A stretch of 40,656 nucleotides of DNA from Paracoccaceae bacterium (GCA_003354145.1 PIVL01000006.1:1-40656), one strand, 5' to 3'. Counted from the stretch's first letter, positions 9,162-18,496 are shown. The notes: generated by a model not told the origin, from the letters alone. Program-made: numbers and translations.

Positions 9162-9623
9162 TCAGCAGGGCCAGGCTGCCGGTCCATCTGAAAAAACCAT
9201 GTGCTGCAACTGGCTGCCTACAGAAATACCGTATCGTCTTGCCAATCCACCGTTAATTTCAAGAACAGCAAACACCTGTTCTCCGCCCTCAATCGACGAA
9301 AGATCGCCGGGAATCGCCTGATGGTGGATACGGGTGATTGCGCCGGTCCGATCAACAAACAACATGTCGAGAGGAATCAGTGTGTTCTTCATCCAGAAAC
9401 TGGCACGGCCCGGTTTTTCATAGACGAACAGCATGCCATCGCCTCGCGGCATGGTTTCGCGGAACATTAACCCGCGTGAACGTGTCTTGGGTGTATTGGC
9501 AATCTCGACATCGAAATGCGTTTTGCCCCAATCCCCGCGCAACTGAACCGCATCATTTCGACAGCCGGCCGACACCGGTTCAAGGGTTACTATAAACAGT
9601 ACTGCGATCAAAAAACGCAACAT
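9162..9623 (-). CDS. DUF192 family exported protein
   Basis: 153-residue protein with an N-terminal signal peptide (MLRFLIAVLFIVTLEPVSAG) followed by a DUF192 domain. Family landmarks are FDVEIANTPKTRSRGLMFRE, GMLFVYE and FWMKNTLIPLDMLFVD. The family is small, often secreted, and of unknown biochemical function. The frame is open further upstream, but the ATG at 9623 is chosen because it puts the hydrophobic signal at the very start. The gene begins 5 bp after the cold-shock gene's stop, so the two are probably one operon ending before tRNA-Pro. Confidence 0.87.
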   Translation of the reverse strand: MLRFLIAVLFIVTLEPVSAGCRNDAVQLRGDWGKTHFDVEIANTPKTRSRGLMFRETMPRGDGMLFVYEKPGRASFWMKNTLIPLDMLFVDRTGAITRIHHQAIPGDLSSIEGGEQVFAVLEINGGLARRYGISVGSQLQHMVFSDGPAAWPC

Positions 9624-9628
9624 TGCGC

Positions 9629-10144
9629 TCAATCGTCGATGTCGGTCTGGGCAGCTTCCCATGCGTGAACTTCAAGAGCCATACGCCCGCGTTTGCCGTC
9701 AATCACCCGAAGCGCCAGCGCCTCGCCGGGTTGCAGGTCGGACAAACCGGATTGCCGCAAGACTTCTATATGTAGAAAGATATCGTCGGACAGACCAAAC
9801 GCATTGGCAAATCCAAAGCCTTTGCCCTTATCGAACCATTTCACCCGGGCTGGCTCAAGTGGCAATTCACGCAATTCGTCCTGATCCAAATCTTCGAAAT
9901 CAGCTAATACGGCAGCTTCTTCACGTTCTGGCGGGGCAATGCTGACAATTTCAACGGCCTGAACACCGCGATCTGTGCGATGGGTCACAATTTCGATTCG
10001 GCTACCATCGGCAACCGAACTTTGACCAAAGTTGCGCAAAACATTGACATGCAAAAGAATATCGGGGCCACCTTCATCAGCGACCACAAAGCCAAATCCC
10101 TTTTCCGGATCGAACCATTTCACCAGACCAGCTATGTGGTACAT
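9629..10144 (-). CDS. Cold-shock protein with two cold-shock domains
   Basis: 171-residue nucleic-acid-binding protein. CSD1 covers about residues 1-70 (VKWFDPEKGFGFVVADEGG, then DILLHVNVL). An acidic linker spans 70-98, and CSD2 covers 99-163 (VKWFDKGKGFGFANAFG, DIFLHIEVL). Both keep the KGFGF RNP1 core. Such proteins bind single-stranded RNA/DNA and act as RNA chaperones. ATG 10144 is preferred because translation then starts at the conserved MYHIAGLVKWF; an in-frame extension to 10222 lacks similarity. The 170-nt stretch before it may be a long leader, as is common for cold-shock genes. Confidence 0.92.
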   Translation of the reverse strand: MYHIAGLVKWFDPEKGFGFVVADEGGPDILLHVNVLRNFGQSSVADGSRIEIVTHRTDRGVQAVEIVSIAPPEREEAAVLADFEDLDQDELRELPLEPARVKWFDKGKGFGFANAFGLSDDIFLHIEVLRQSGLSDLQPGEALALRVIDGKRGRMALEVHAWEAAQTDIDD

Positions 10145-10316
10145 ATTATTAAGATCTTTTGCCAAGTTTACATCCACCAAAGCCGAGTTCACGCAAGTGG
10201 CCGTCAAGCCGTAGTTACGCAAATGTTACTTGCAAGTTTTTCGATGTTTTAGCCCTCCAATTCAAGGAAAAAAAAAGCAGCGTTTTCATGATATTGCATT
10301 TCGCGTGACGTGAAAG

Positions 10317-10922
10317 TCACGGATTGACTCGAACAATTCGCCAAGGTTCTGATGAGTTTTCCCGTCGCCAGACAAATCTGTCATGCAGCCGAAAGGCCCC
10401 GTCAGCCCAAAATTCAATTTCAACCGGAACAATCCTGTATCCACCCCAAAATGGTGGCCTGGCTGGGTTGGGTCCCTGTTTTAAAGTCACTTTAGCCACT
10501 TTCGCCATCAGAGTGCCACGACTGTCCAAAGGTTGTGATTGGTGCGATGCCCAAGCCCCAAGACGACTTTGCAGCGATCGCGAAGCATAATAGGCGTCCG
10601 CCTGAGGACCATCTTCGCGGCTGACCAAACCGCGTACGCGAATTTGGCGGCGCAGCGATTTCCAATGCATCACAAAAGCAGCTTTGCCTGCGCTATCCAG
10701 CTCGTGGGCCTTGGCGCTGTCGTAATTTGTGTAAAATACAAAGGCATCTGATTCGATATCTTTGAGCAGAACCATACGCACGTTAGGTAACCCGTCTTTG
10801 TCCACCGTGGACAAAGCTATGGCATTGGCGTCATTCGGCTCGCTATTAGCCGCCTCATCCCGCCAACGCTGCGCAATGACAAACGGATTATCACCAGCAA
10901 ATATTCCACTACGATCACTCAT
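10317..10922 (-). CDS. pdxH: Pyridoxine/pyridoxamine 5'-phosphate oxidase
   Basis: 201-residue FMN enzyme oxidising PNP or PMP to pyridoxal 5'-phosphate, the last step of vitamin B6 synthesis and salvage. Seen are [22 protein letters not shown] (FMN/substrate-binding strand), [26 protein letters not shown], the [17 protein letters not shown] stretch, and the C-terminal signature [10 protein letters not shown]...WRIVRVNP. Length and motifs match the family fully. It is divergent from fabI with a 133-bp shared upstream region containing a perfect inverted repeat. Its product is the cofactor of the aminotransferases and alanine racemase in this window. Confidence 0.96.
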   Translation of the reverse strand: MSDRSGIFAGDNPFVIAQRWRDEAANSEPNDANAIALSTVDKDGLPNVRMVLLKDIESDAFVFYTNYDSAKAHELDSAGKAAFVMHWKSLRRQIRVRGLVSREDGPQADAYYASRSLQSRLGAWASHQSQPLDSRGTLMAKVAKVTLKQGPNPARPPFWGGYRIVPVEIEFWADGAFRLHDRFVWRRENSSEPWRIVRVNP

Positions 10923-10978
10923 ACCGAACTTTCTAAAACCCCCGTTTATGAACAGCTAAACGTCCAGAACTTTAACGG

Positions 10979-10995
10979 CAAGGGCTCAGCCCTTG
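10979..10995. promoter_or_regulatory. Perfect inverted repeat between divergent pdxH and fabI
   Basis: CAAGGGCT / AGCCCTTG, 8-bp arms around a single central C. It is positioned between the two divergent starts (10922 and 11056), a layout typical of a shared operator. The binding protein is unknown. Confidence 0.4.
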
Positions 10996-11055
10996 ATGCA
11001 CGCAGGTCAATCGCCTAGACGTCAGGTTAACTTATCATAAAGGGTGCAAACAAGC

Positions 11056-11862
11056 ATGTCTCAGCAACTAATGACAGGAAAACGTGGCCTGATAATGGGC
11101 GTGGCCAACGAAAGATCGATAGCTTGGGGAATCGCACGTGCCTGCGCTGAACAGGGTGCAGAGCTGGCGTTTTCTTATCAGGGAGATGCCCTGAAAAAGC
11201 GGGTCAAGCCTCTGGCGGCTCAATTGGGTAGCGATATTGTATTGCCCTGTGACGTCGGTGACGAGGCCTCGATGGATGCACTTTTTGCCGAATTGCAGGA
11301 TCGTTGGGGTGGGCTGGATTTTATCGTCCATGCCATCGGGTTCTCGGATAAGAACGAATTGCGCGGTCGTTATGTCGACACCAGCCGGGGCAATTTCCAG
11401 ATGAGCATGGACATTTCAGTCTATTCGTTCACAGCCGTCGTGCAGCGTGCTGAGAAAATGATGAACGAGGGTGGGTCCTGCCTGACCCTGACATATTACG
11501 GTGCGGAAAAGGTAATGCCACATTACAATGTTATGGGTGTCGCGAAAGCAGCACTTGAGGCATCGGTGCGCTATCTGGCCGAGGATCTGGGCAAAGACGG
11601 TATACGCGTCAACGCGATTTCTGCCGGTCCAATCAAAACACTGGCCGCCTCGGGGATTGGCGATTTCCGCTACATCATGAAATGGAACGAATACAATTCA
11701 CCACTGCGGCGCAACGTGACGATAGACGATGTCGGGAAATCAGCGCTTTACCTTCTGTCTGATCTCGGATCGGGGGTGACAGGCGAATTGCTGCATGTCG
11801 ATGCGGGATATCACGCCATCGGCATGAAGGCCGTTGATGCGCCGGATATTACAAAAGTCTGA
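11056..11862 (+). CDS. fabI: Enoyl-[acyl-carrier-protein] reductase (NADH)
   Basis: 268-residue SDR-fold enzyme catalysing the last reductive step of each fatty-acid elongation cycle. The N-terminal cofactor segment is GLIMGVANERSIAWGIA. Catalytic residues are Tyr147 and the Tyr157-x6-Lys164 pair in YNVMGVAK, followed by the typical RVNAISAGPIKTLAASGI. The C-terminus carries GVTGELLHVDAGYHAIGM. The frame also opens at a GTG at 11044, but ATG 11056 is preferred, with AAGGG upstream. The gene is followed by a decayed exporter gene rather than a functional partner. Confidence 0.96.
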   Translation: MSQQLMTGKRGLIMGVANERSIAWGIARACAEQGAELAFSYQGDALKKRVKPLAAQLGSDIVLPCDVGDEASMDALFAELQDRWGGLDFIVHAIGFSDKNELRGRYVDTSRGNFQMSMDISVYSFTAVVQRAEKMMNEGGSCLTLTYYGAEKVMPHYNVMGVAKAALEASVRYLAEDLGKDGIRVNAISAGPIKTLAASGIGDFRYIMKWNEYNSPLRRNVTIDDVGKSALYLLSDLGSGVTGELLHVDAGYHAIGMKAVDAPDITKV

Positions 11863-11880
11863 AACACGGGAGGCTGAGAC

Positions 11881-11996
11881 ATGGGGCTCGAACATCTAGT
11901 CGCCTTTAATGTTGCCTTGCTGGCAAACCGGCACTTGACCGCATTGCTGCCCAGGCATTAGGGGCCATTGGTGGTCACCTGTTGCTGGACCGCTAA
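11881..11996 (+). pseudogene. Deletion remnant of a LysE-family exporter
   Basis: An ATG at 11881 opens MGLEHLVAFNVALL, which resembles the N-terminus of LysE/RhtB-family exporters, then runs into a stop after 26 codons. In a shifted frame the same short stretch ends [21 protein letters not shown] and TAA at 11994, resembling the C-terminal end of the same family. The middle (about 150-180 residues in full-length members) is missing. The simplest reading is a large internal deletion that joined both ends out of frame. Identification is by recalled family resemblance only. Confidence 0.45.
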
Positions 11997-12019
11997 GTTA
12001 CAATAGAAGGACTGCCGCC

Positions 12020-12523
12020 ATGACCGACCGCCTGCCCCACGAAAAAGGCTTTCACATCAGCTGGGATCAGATTCACCGCGACAGTCGCGCACTGGCATGG
12101 CGTCTGGACGGGCACGGACCTGACGATGGCGCATGGAAGGCCGTTGTCGCCATCACCCGTGGCGGCATGGCCCCGGCGATGATCGCCGCCCGCGAGCTTG
12201 ATATTCGCACCGTGGATACGATCAGCATCAAATCTTATGACAATCAATCTCAATCCGAGGCAAAAATCCTTAAAAGCCCCGACATTGAACTCATGGGCGA
12301 CGGCACCGGCATTCTGATCATTGACGATCTGGTCGACAGCGGCAAAACTCTTGAAGTGGTGCGCGCGCTTTATCCAAATGCACATTATGCCACTGTTTAC
12401 GCCAAACCCATGGGGCGTGATCAGGTTGATACTTTTATCACCGAAGTCAGTCAGGATACCTGGATCTTCTTTCCCTGGGATATGGCGCTGCAATATGTGG
12501 AACCCTATCGCGGTAACGACTAG
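12020..12523 (+). CDS. gpt: Xanthine(-guanine) phosphoribosyltransferase
   Basis: 167-residue type I phosphoribosyltransferase converting xanthine or guanine plus PRPP to the nucleotide in purine salvage. It has the early strand [21 protein letters not shown] and the PRPP-binding motif [18 protein letters not shown]. The C-terminus [11 protein letters not shown] is typical of E. coli Gpt-like enzymes. Start ATG 12020 has GAAGGA eight bases upstream. Base specificity cannot be decided from sequence alone. Confidence 0.93.
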   Translation: MTDRLPHEKGFHISWDQIHRDSRALAWRLDGHGPDDGAWKAVVAITRGGMAPAMIAARELDIRTVDTISIKSYDNQSQSEAKILKSPDIELMGDGTGILIIDDLVDSGKTLEVVRALYPNAHYATVYAKPMGRDQVDTFITEVSQDTWIFFPWDMALQYVEPYRGND

Positions 12524-12574
12524 GCTTTTCCGACGCGCCCGGCTGCGCCTGAGCGCCACCTAAAACAAAATAAT

Positions 12575-12588
12575 GCGCCGTTAGGCGC
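12575..12588. terminator. Small hairpin between gpt and the second aminotransferase gene
   Basis: GCGCC / GGCGC around GTTA, 18 bp before the aminotransferase start. Without a T-run it is a weak terminator at best and may instead influence translation start. Confidence 0.25.
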
Positions 12589-12606
12589 TCATTTGGATCA
12601 CGCCTG

Positions 12607-13782
12607 ATGACAGAAACCCGAACCTCTGCGACATTTGCGGCCCCAATAGTCGAGGCACAGAGCTGGGTGAAAGGTCTGACCTTTCCAGCAGATCGCCCCC
12701 TGATCAATGTCTCTCAGGCTGCCCCGGTTGATCCACCCCCAACGGCATTACGGCAAGTCATGGCTGATGTCGCATTGAACAATGATGACGTTCACCTTTA
12801 CGGGCCGGTTCTGGGGTTGCCCGAACTGCGCGCTGAGCTGGCCAGCCAATGCTCTGCCCGATATGGTGGCAGTATCAATCAGGATCAGGTCGCAATTACC
12901 TCTGGCTGCAATCAGGCCTTTGCATCGGCGTTGATGGCGCTGACCACTCAAGAAGATGAAGTCATCCTTCCAACCCCATGGTATTTCAATCATAAAATGT
13001 GGCTTGATATGATTGGCGTTTCTGCTGTCGCTCTTAAAACCGGCCCGGATATGTTGCCAGACCCACAACAGGCGGCGACCCTGATTACCCCGCGTACCCG
13101 CGCCATTGCGCTGGTCACGCCTAACAACCCCTGCGGTGTCGAATACCCGGCCTCGTTGGTTCAGGCGTTTTACGATCTGGCCAAATCACGCGGTATCAAA
13201 TTGATGGTGGACGAGACCTATCGCGATTTTGATATCCGCAACGGCGCACCACATGATTTGTTCAAAGACCCGGATTGGGACCAGACATTAATCCATCTGT
13301 ATTCCTTTTCCAAAGCCTACAGGCTGACCGGCCATCGGGTTGGAGCACTTGTAACCAGCCGCGAAATGCTAAGCGAAGTCGAAAAGTTTCTGGATACGGT
13401 CACAATCTGCCCCAATCAAATCGGTCAGCACGCCGCATTATGGGGCATGCAAAACCTTGGCGACTGGCTGGCGGGCGAACGCGCCGAGATTCTCGAGCGC
13501 CGTGCTGCAATCGAACAGGGCTTTTCTGTTCTGGCTGAAAAGGGTTGGAAACTGCTTGGGCTGGGTGCCTATTTTGCCTATGTTCAGCACCCTTACGACA
13601 TCAGCTCGGATGTACTGGCCCGCAGATTGGTATCTGAGGCTGGTATCCTTTTGCTGCCCGCCACCATGTTTATGCCCACCACCGACACAACAGGGGCGGG
13701 CCAATTGCGGATTGCCTTTGCCAATCTGGACCGCGCCGGAATTGGCACCTTGTTTGAGCGTTTGCAGGACTTGACGGTCTGA
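12607..13782 (+). CDS. Class I/II PLP-dependent aminotransferase
   Basis: 391-residue fold-type I aminotransferase distinct from the one at 1224. Motifs are the HLYGPVLGLPELR substrate-side segment, VTPNNPCG (around 171-177), the cofactor Asp in MVDETYRDF (202), the Schiff-base Lys236 in SFSKAYRLTGHRVG and the C-terminal QLRIAFANLDR. It belongs near the AspC/AlaT-type COG0436 group; the donor and acceptor are not determinable. It stands between gpt and the foldase gene, separated by normal gaps, so it is probably its own unit. Confidence 0.9.
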   Translation: MTETRTSATFAAPIVEAQSWVKGLTFPADRPLINVSQAAPVDPPPTALRQVMADVALNNDDVHLYGPVLGLPELRAELASQCSARYGGSINQDQVAITSGCNQAFASALMALTTQEDEVILPTPWYFNHKMWLDMIGVSAVALKTGPDMLPDPQQAATLITPRTRAIALVTPNNPCGVEYPASLVQAFYDLAKSRGIKLMVDETYRDFDIRNGAPHDLFKDPDWDQTLIHLYSFSKAYRLTGHRVGALVTSREMLSEVEKFLDTVTICPNQIGQHAALWGMQNLGDWLAGERAEILERRAAIEQGFSVLAEKGWKLLGLGAYFAYVQHPYDISSDVLARRLVSEAGILLLPATMFMPTTDTTGAGQLRIAFANLDRAGIGTLFERLQDLTV

Positions 13783-13890
13783 TCCGACAAAAAACCCTGT
13801 CCCACATGGAATTATAGGAATATTCCGGCCCGATTTCAGCGAAAGAAAACGAATTCCCCGGCATATATGATTGCCCCCCTCTTGCGTGCG

Positions 13891-13910
13891 TCGTAGACAC
13901 GGTGTCACGA
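13891..13910. promoter_or_regulatory. Near-perfect 20-bp palindrome upstream of the foldase gene
   Basis: TCGTAGACAC / GGTGTCACGA pairs at 9 of 10 positions with no loop. It is 43 bp upstream of the ATG at 13953, where a dimeric regulator would overlap the promoter of the foldase-trpE unit. Confidence 0.35.
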
Positions 13911-13952
13911 CAGATTATCCATACCACTCGTAAGCACCGACAAGGGAACATC

Positions 13953-15791
13953 ATGGCCGGCCAAAACCTATCAAAAACCTTCGTCTGGATTATTCTGGCC
14001 ATGTTAATTGTCGGCCTTGCCGGATTTGGCGCGATTAACCTTGGCGGCACCATTCGCACCATTGGTACCGTTGGAACTCAGGTCATTACCGTGGATGACT
14101 ATTTCCGCGAATTGCAACGCGACATGCGCACGTTTGAGCAACAGGCAGGTCAGCCGCTGACAATGGCACAAGCACAAGCGCTTGGGTTGGATCAACGGGT
14201 TCTGTCGCGCCTGGTTTCGATAGCTTCGCTTGACAACGAGGTCGAGGAAATCGGGATTTCCATCGGTGACGAAAAGCTACAAGAGGAAATTCTGGAAATT
14301 CCAGCGTTTCAGGGCATCAATGGCCAGTTTGATCGCGAAGCTTACCGCTTTACGCTCAATCAGGCCAATATGAACGAGATCGAGTTTGAAACCAGCATGC
14401 GCAAGGAATCTGCACGCACGCTCGTACAAGGTGCAATTCTTGCCGGGGTCAAAATGCCCCCCGTGATGGTTGATACGTTGGTCGATTTCATCGGCGCACG
14501 CCGCAGCTTTGTTTGGGCGCAGCTGGATGGTTCGCAACTAACCACACCGATTGCCGAACCAACGGACGAGGACTTGAAAACTTACTATGACGACAATTCC
14601 GATCAGTTCATGCTGCCGGAAACCAAGAGGTTGTCATATGTGCTGCTAAGCCCGGAAATGGTTCTGGATCAGGTCGATGTTGATAACGACGCAATGCGCG
14701 CGCGTTATGAAGAACTTGCTGATAAATATAATGTACCTGAACGTCGGCTGGTTGAACGCCTGGTGTTCGGCAATGACTCCGATGCGACATCCGCAATGGC
14801 ACAGCTTGAAGTTGGTGGAACGACCTTTGAGACACTGGTGCAAAACCGTGGCCTAAGCCTGGGCGACATTGATATGGGCGATGTGACTGCCGACGATCTG
14901 GGTGACGCGTCCGAGGCTGTATTTGCTGGCGATGTTGGCGATGTGGTAGGCCCCTTGCCTACCGCGCTTGGCCCCGCCCTGTTTCGCATCAACGGCGTTC
15001 TCGCCGCGCGCGTAACCAGCTTTGAAGACGCCTCGCCTGAATTGCGAGACGAGTTGGCAGGCGATCGAGCCCGCCGTTTGATCGAACTGCAAGCGCAGGA
15101 CATTGACGATCTGCTGGCCGCTGGTGCCACATTCGATGAACTGGTTCAGGAAACCGACATGCAGTCCGGTCAGATTGACTGGACCTCGGTTTCCTCTGAG
15201 GGCATTGCCGCCTATGACGCCTTCCGCGAAGCGGCCGCTGCTGTCAAAGACAGCGATTTTCCCGCGATTGTGTTCCTTGAAGATGGTGGCGTTTTCGCGC
15301 TGCAACTGGATGACGTGCTGCCCACCCGTCCCGAACCCTTTGCAGACGCACGCGACCGGGTTGTTGCTGGCTGGACATTAAAAACCACCGAAGAAGCACT
15401 GCAAGAACAGGCAAACAGCGTGATCCTCAATCTTGCCACCAACGGCAGCTTTGCCGAGGCCGGTCTAGAGCCCCGATCCGAAGTGGGCCTGACCCGCACT
15501 GCCTATATTGACGGCACGCCGGCGGATTTCATGACCCAGGTGTTCACAATGGACCCGGGCGAGATGCGCGTCATCGTAAATGCCGGTTCGGTTCTGATTG
15601 TGCGGCTTAACAGAGAGTTGCCAGCTGAAGAGTCAGCCGAGCTTGAAGCCATTCGCAGCGGCTTTGGCAGCGAACTTGATCAGGCCCTCAGCCAGGAACT
15701 GTTCAATGCCTTTGTTCAGGCTGCCCAACAGCGCGCCAAACCTGTTATTGACCAGCAATCCCTGAACGCGGTGAAAGCGTCCTTGCAGTAA
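13953..15791 (+). CDS. PpiD/SurA-like membrane-anchored peptidylprolyl isomerase / periplasmic folding factor
   Basis: 612 residues. One N-terminal membrane anchor (FVWIILAMLIVGLAGFGAINL) is followed by a SurA-N-like helical domain (about 40-200, with GINGQFDREAYRFTLNQANM) and a parvulin-type region around 265-370. A helical C-terminal part follows. This architecture matches PpiD, which helps newly exported proteins fold at the inner-membrane outer face. The frame extends to 13902, but ATG 13953 with AAGGGA upstream places the anchor correctly. trpE starts 14 bp downstream, suggesting cotranscription, as in related Rhodobacteraceae. Confidence 0.88.
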   Translation: MAGQNLSKTFVWIILAMLIVGLAGFGAINLGGTIRTIGTVGTQVITVDDYFRELQRDMRTFEQQAGQPLTMAQAQALGLDQRVLSRLVSIASLDNEVEEIGISIGDEKLQEEILEIPAFQGINGQFDREAYRFTLNQANMNEIEFETSMRKESARTLVQGAILAGVKMPPVMVDTLVDFIGARRSFVWAQLDGSQLTTPIAEPTDEDLKTYYDDNSDQFMLPETKRLSYVLLSPEMVLDQVDVDNDAMRARYEELADKYNVPERRLVERLVFGNDSDATSAMAQLEVGGTTFETLVQNRGLSLGDIDMGDVTADDLGDASEAVFAGDVGDVVGPLPTALGPALFRINGVLAARVTSFEDASPELRDELAGDRARRLIELQAQDIDDLLAAGATFDELVQETDMQSGQIDWTSVSSEGIAAYDAFREAAAAVKDSDFPAIVFLEDGGVFALQLDDVLPTRPEPFADARDRVVAGWTLKTTEEALQEQANSVILNLATNGSFAEAGLEPRSEVGLTRTAYIDGTPADFMTQVFTMDPGEMRVIVNAGSVLIVRLNRELPAEESAELEAIRSGFGSELDQALSQELFNAFVQAAQQRAKPVIDQQSLNAVKASLQ

Positions 15792-15805
15792 AAAAGAGGC
15801 GTTTC

Positions 15806-17317
15806 ATGGCGTTGACACCAGACTTTGAAGCCTTTGCCCGCGCCTATGAAGCGGGTGAAAACCAGATCGTTTACACACGGCTGGCGGCGGATCTGGATAC
15901 GCCTGTTTCGCTAATGCTGAAACTGACAGGCGCGCAAAAAGATGCGTTCATGCTGGAATCGGTAACCGGTGGTGAAGTCCGCGGGCGCTATTCGATCATA
16001 GGCATGAAGCCAGATCTAGTCTGGCGTTGTGACGGCAGGCAGTCGCAATTGAACAGGTCAGCACGCTTTGATCCTGACGGATTTGCGCCGCAAACTGGCG
16101 ATCCAATGGTTAATTTGCGGGCGTTAATCGCCGAAAGCCGGATCGATCTACCTGATGATCTGCCGCAATCTGCGGCGGGGCTATTTGGCTATCTGGGTTA
16201 TGACATGGTGCGCCTTGTGGAACACCTGCCCAATGTGAACCCAGATCCGCTGGGTTTGCCCGACGCACTGATGCTACGCCCGTCGGTTGTGGCTGTGCTG
16301 GACGGTGTCAAAGGCGAAGTGACAGTTGTCTCTCCTGCTTGGGTTTCTGATGGACAGACCGCTCGTGCAGCCTATGCGCAGGCAGCAGAACGGGTGATGG
16401 ATGCCGTGCGCGACCTCGAGCGCGCAATGCCCGCCGAAACCCGAGATCTGGGAGATGCCGAAGAAATTGCACCACCAGTGTCCAATTTCGCCAAAGATGC
16501 CTATATGGCCGCCGTTGAGAAGGCCAAGGATTACATTCGCGCCGGGGATGTCTTTCAGGTGGTTCCGGCCCAACGCTGGACACAGGAATTCCGCCAACCG
16601 CCCTTTGCGCTTTATCGTTCACTACGACGAACCAATCCGTCACCGTTTATGTTTTATTTCAACTTTGGCGGCTTTCAGGTGATTGGGGCCAGCCCCGAAA
16701 TCCTTGTTCGGGTGTTTGGCAGCGAAGTCACTATTCGCCCGATCGCCGGGACAAGACCACGTGGTGCCACCCCTGAAGAGGACCGCGCATTAGAAGCGGA
16801 TCTGCTGGCCGACAAGAAAGAACTGGCCGAGCATCTGATGCTTCTGGATCTGGGCCGCAACGACACCGGACGGGTGGCCAAAATCGGTACAGTACGCCCA
16901 ACCGAGCAGTTCACTATCGAGCGCTACTCGCACGTCATGCATATCGTGTCCAACGTGGTCGGAGAGTTGGACGACGACAAAGACGCGCTGGATGCGTTTT
17001 TCGCCGGCATGCCAGCGGGCACCGTATCAGGTGCGCCAAAAGTGCGGGCGATGGAAATTATTGACGAGCTTGAGCCAGAAAAACGTGGCGTTTATGGCGG
17101 TGGTGTTGGCTATTTCAGTGCCGGTGGCGACATGGACATGTGTATCGCGTTGCGCACGGCGGTGGTACAGGATCAAAAGCTATATATTCAAGCCGGGGGT
17201 GGAGTTGTTTATGACAGCGATCCCGAAGCCGAGTATCAGGAAACTGTCCATAAATCCAACGCGATACGGCGCGCAGCGGCAGATGCTTCGATGTTTACCG
17301 GCGGTGGCAACCGATAG
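15806..17317 (+). CDS. trpE: Anthranilate synthase component I
   Basis: 503-residue chorismate-utilising enzyme producing anthranilate with the TrpG amidotransferase, the first committed step to tryptophan. The N-terminal regulatory part includes the FMLESVTGGEVRGRYSIIG stretch. Catalytic-domain motifs are NPSPFMFYFNFGGFQVIGASPE, RPIAGTRPRGA, LMLLDLGRNDTGRVA, SHVMHIVSNVVGEL and AGTVSGAPKVRAMEIIDELE. The length is normal. AAAGAGG precedes the ATG. trpG, trpD and trpC are not next to it here; alr follows after 144 bp. Confidence 0.96.
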   Translation: MALTPDFEAFARAYEAGENQIVYTRLAADLDTPVSLMLKLTGAQKDAFMLESVTGGEVRGRYSIIGMKPDLVWRCDGRQSQLNRSARFDPDGFAPQTGDPMVNLRALIAESRIDLPDDLPQSAAGLFGYLGYDMVRLVEHLPNVNPDPLGLPDALMLRPSVVAVLDGVKGEVTVVSPAWVSDGQTARAAYAQAAERVMDAVRDLERAMPAETRDLGDAEEIAPPVSNFAKDAYMAAVEKAKDYIRAGDVFQVVPAQRWTQEFRQPPFALYRSLRRTNPSPFMFYFNFGGFQVIGASPEILVRVFGSEVTIRPIAGTRPRGATPEEDRALEADLLADKKELAEHLMLLDLGRNDTGRVAKIGTVRPTEQFTIERYSHVMHIVSNVVGELDDDKDALDAFFAGMPAGTVSGAPKVRAMEIIDELEPEKRGVYGGGVGYFSAGGDMDMCIALRTAVVQDQKLYIQAGGGVVYDSDPEAEYQETVHKSNAIRRAAADASMFTGGGNR

Positions 17318-17461
17318 CACAGCCGCCAGCAACCAGGTTCGCTGATTTTTGCCGATTTCCTGCGTGGCAAGCATGAAGCCGGGCATAAGGTCCACAAAGC
17401 ACGACACCCCTGACCCTTTCCCCCTTGACGCCCCGCGCGCTCGTGTCAAAACACCAATGTT

Positions 17462-18496
17462 ATGACAACTGCAAATCTGACCATTGATCTGTCCGCTATT
17501 GCTGCCAACTGGCAGGCGCTGGACGCTATGACCACCTGCGAAACCAGCGCAGTGCTTAAGGCTGACGCTTACGGGTTAGGTGCTGAACCGGTTGCCCGCG
17601 CACTTGCCAAGGCCGGCGCACGCTGGTTCTTTGTAGCGGTGGCCGAAGAAGGTGCAGCAGTTCGCGCAGCCCTTGGACCCGGCCCAATGATCTGTGTGCT
17701 TTCCGGACACATGGAAGGTGACACCGACCTGATCCGCGAACATGATCTGATACCGATGCTGAATTCCATCGACCAGTTACTGCGCCACGTCGAGGCAACG
17801 CCCGCTCAGGGCTTTGGTGTACAGCTTGACAGCGGCATGAATCGACTGGGTATGGAGCCTGCAGAATGGGCCGCCGTGCGCGATATTGCGCTGGGGCAAA
17901 TGCCTGTTTTGATGACGTCGCATCTGGCCTGTTCGGACGAACCGGGGCATCCGATGAATATCAAGCAATTAAAGACGTTTATCGAGCTGACCAGCGACAT
18001 CGACGTGCCGCGATCTTTAGCTGCAACCGGGGGCATATTGCTTGGCCAAAACTACCATTTTGATCTGACCCGGCCCGGTATTGGACTTTACGGTGGCCTA
18101 CCCTTTACCGAGGCTCAGCCCGTCGTCTCGCTGGACTTGCCTGTGATCCAGATCCGCGACCTTGAAGCCGGCGAAACAGTTGGTTACGACAACGCCTGGA
18201 CCGCGCCCTACCCAGCGCGCATTGCTACAGTGGCCGCAGGATACGCCGATGGATTGATCCGGGCGATGGGTGGGAGGACGCAGGTTTTTGCTGACGACAT
18301 TCCCTGCCCCGTTGTCGGGCGTGTATCGATGGATCTGATCACGGTGGATATCACCGGGCTTGAACCCGACCCCGAAACGCTTTCGATCCTTGGTGCGCAG
18401 CAAGATGTCGATGAATTGGCCGAGGCTGCGGGCACCATCGGTTATGAGATCCTGACTTCGCTGGGTGCGCGTCACAAACGGGAGTATATCGCTTGA
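17462..18496 (+). CDS. alr: Alanine racemase
   Basis: 344-residue PLP enzyme interconverting L- and D-alanine for peptidoglycan. The cofactor Lys33 lies in [14 protein letters not shown]. Further landmarks are [41 protein letters not shown] (catalytic Tyr region) and [13 protein letters not shown]. It is slightly short but complete. The next gene starts inside its stop codon region, so alr heads a coupled run with the Mla-type transporter genes, linking wall and outer-membrane lipid maintenance. Confidence 0.95.
   Translation: MTTANLTIDLSAIAANWQALDAMTTCETSAVLKADAYGLGAEPVARALAKAGARWFFVAVAEEGAAVRAALGPGPMICVLSGHMEGDTDLIREHDLIPMLNSIDQLLRHVEATPAQGFGVQLDSGMNRLGMEPAEWAAVRDIALGQMPVLMTSHLACSDEPGHPMNIKQLKTFIELTSDIDVPRSLAATGGILLGQNYHFDLTRPGIGLYGGLPFTEAQPVVSLDLPVIQIRDLEAGETVGYDNAWTAPYPARIATVAAGYADGLIRAMGGRTQVFADDIPCPVVGRVSMDLITVDITGLEPDPETLSILGAQQDVDELAEAAGTIGYEILTSLGARHKREYIA

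Noticed and set aside
10304-10321. CGTGAC/GTCACG hairpin at the pdxH stop as a terminator
   Set aside because: It overlaps the stop codon and the nearest T-run is about 30 bases further on, so it does not have terminator geometry.
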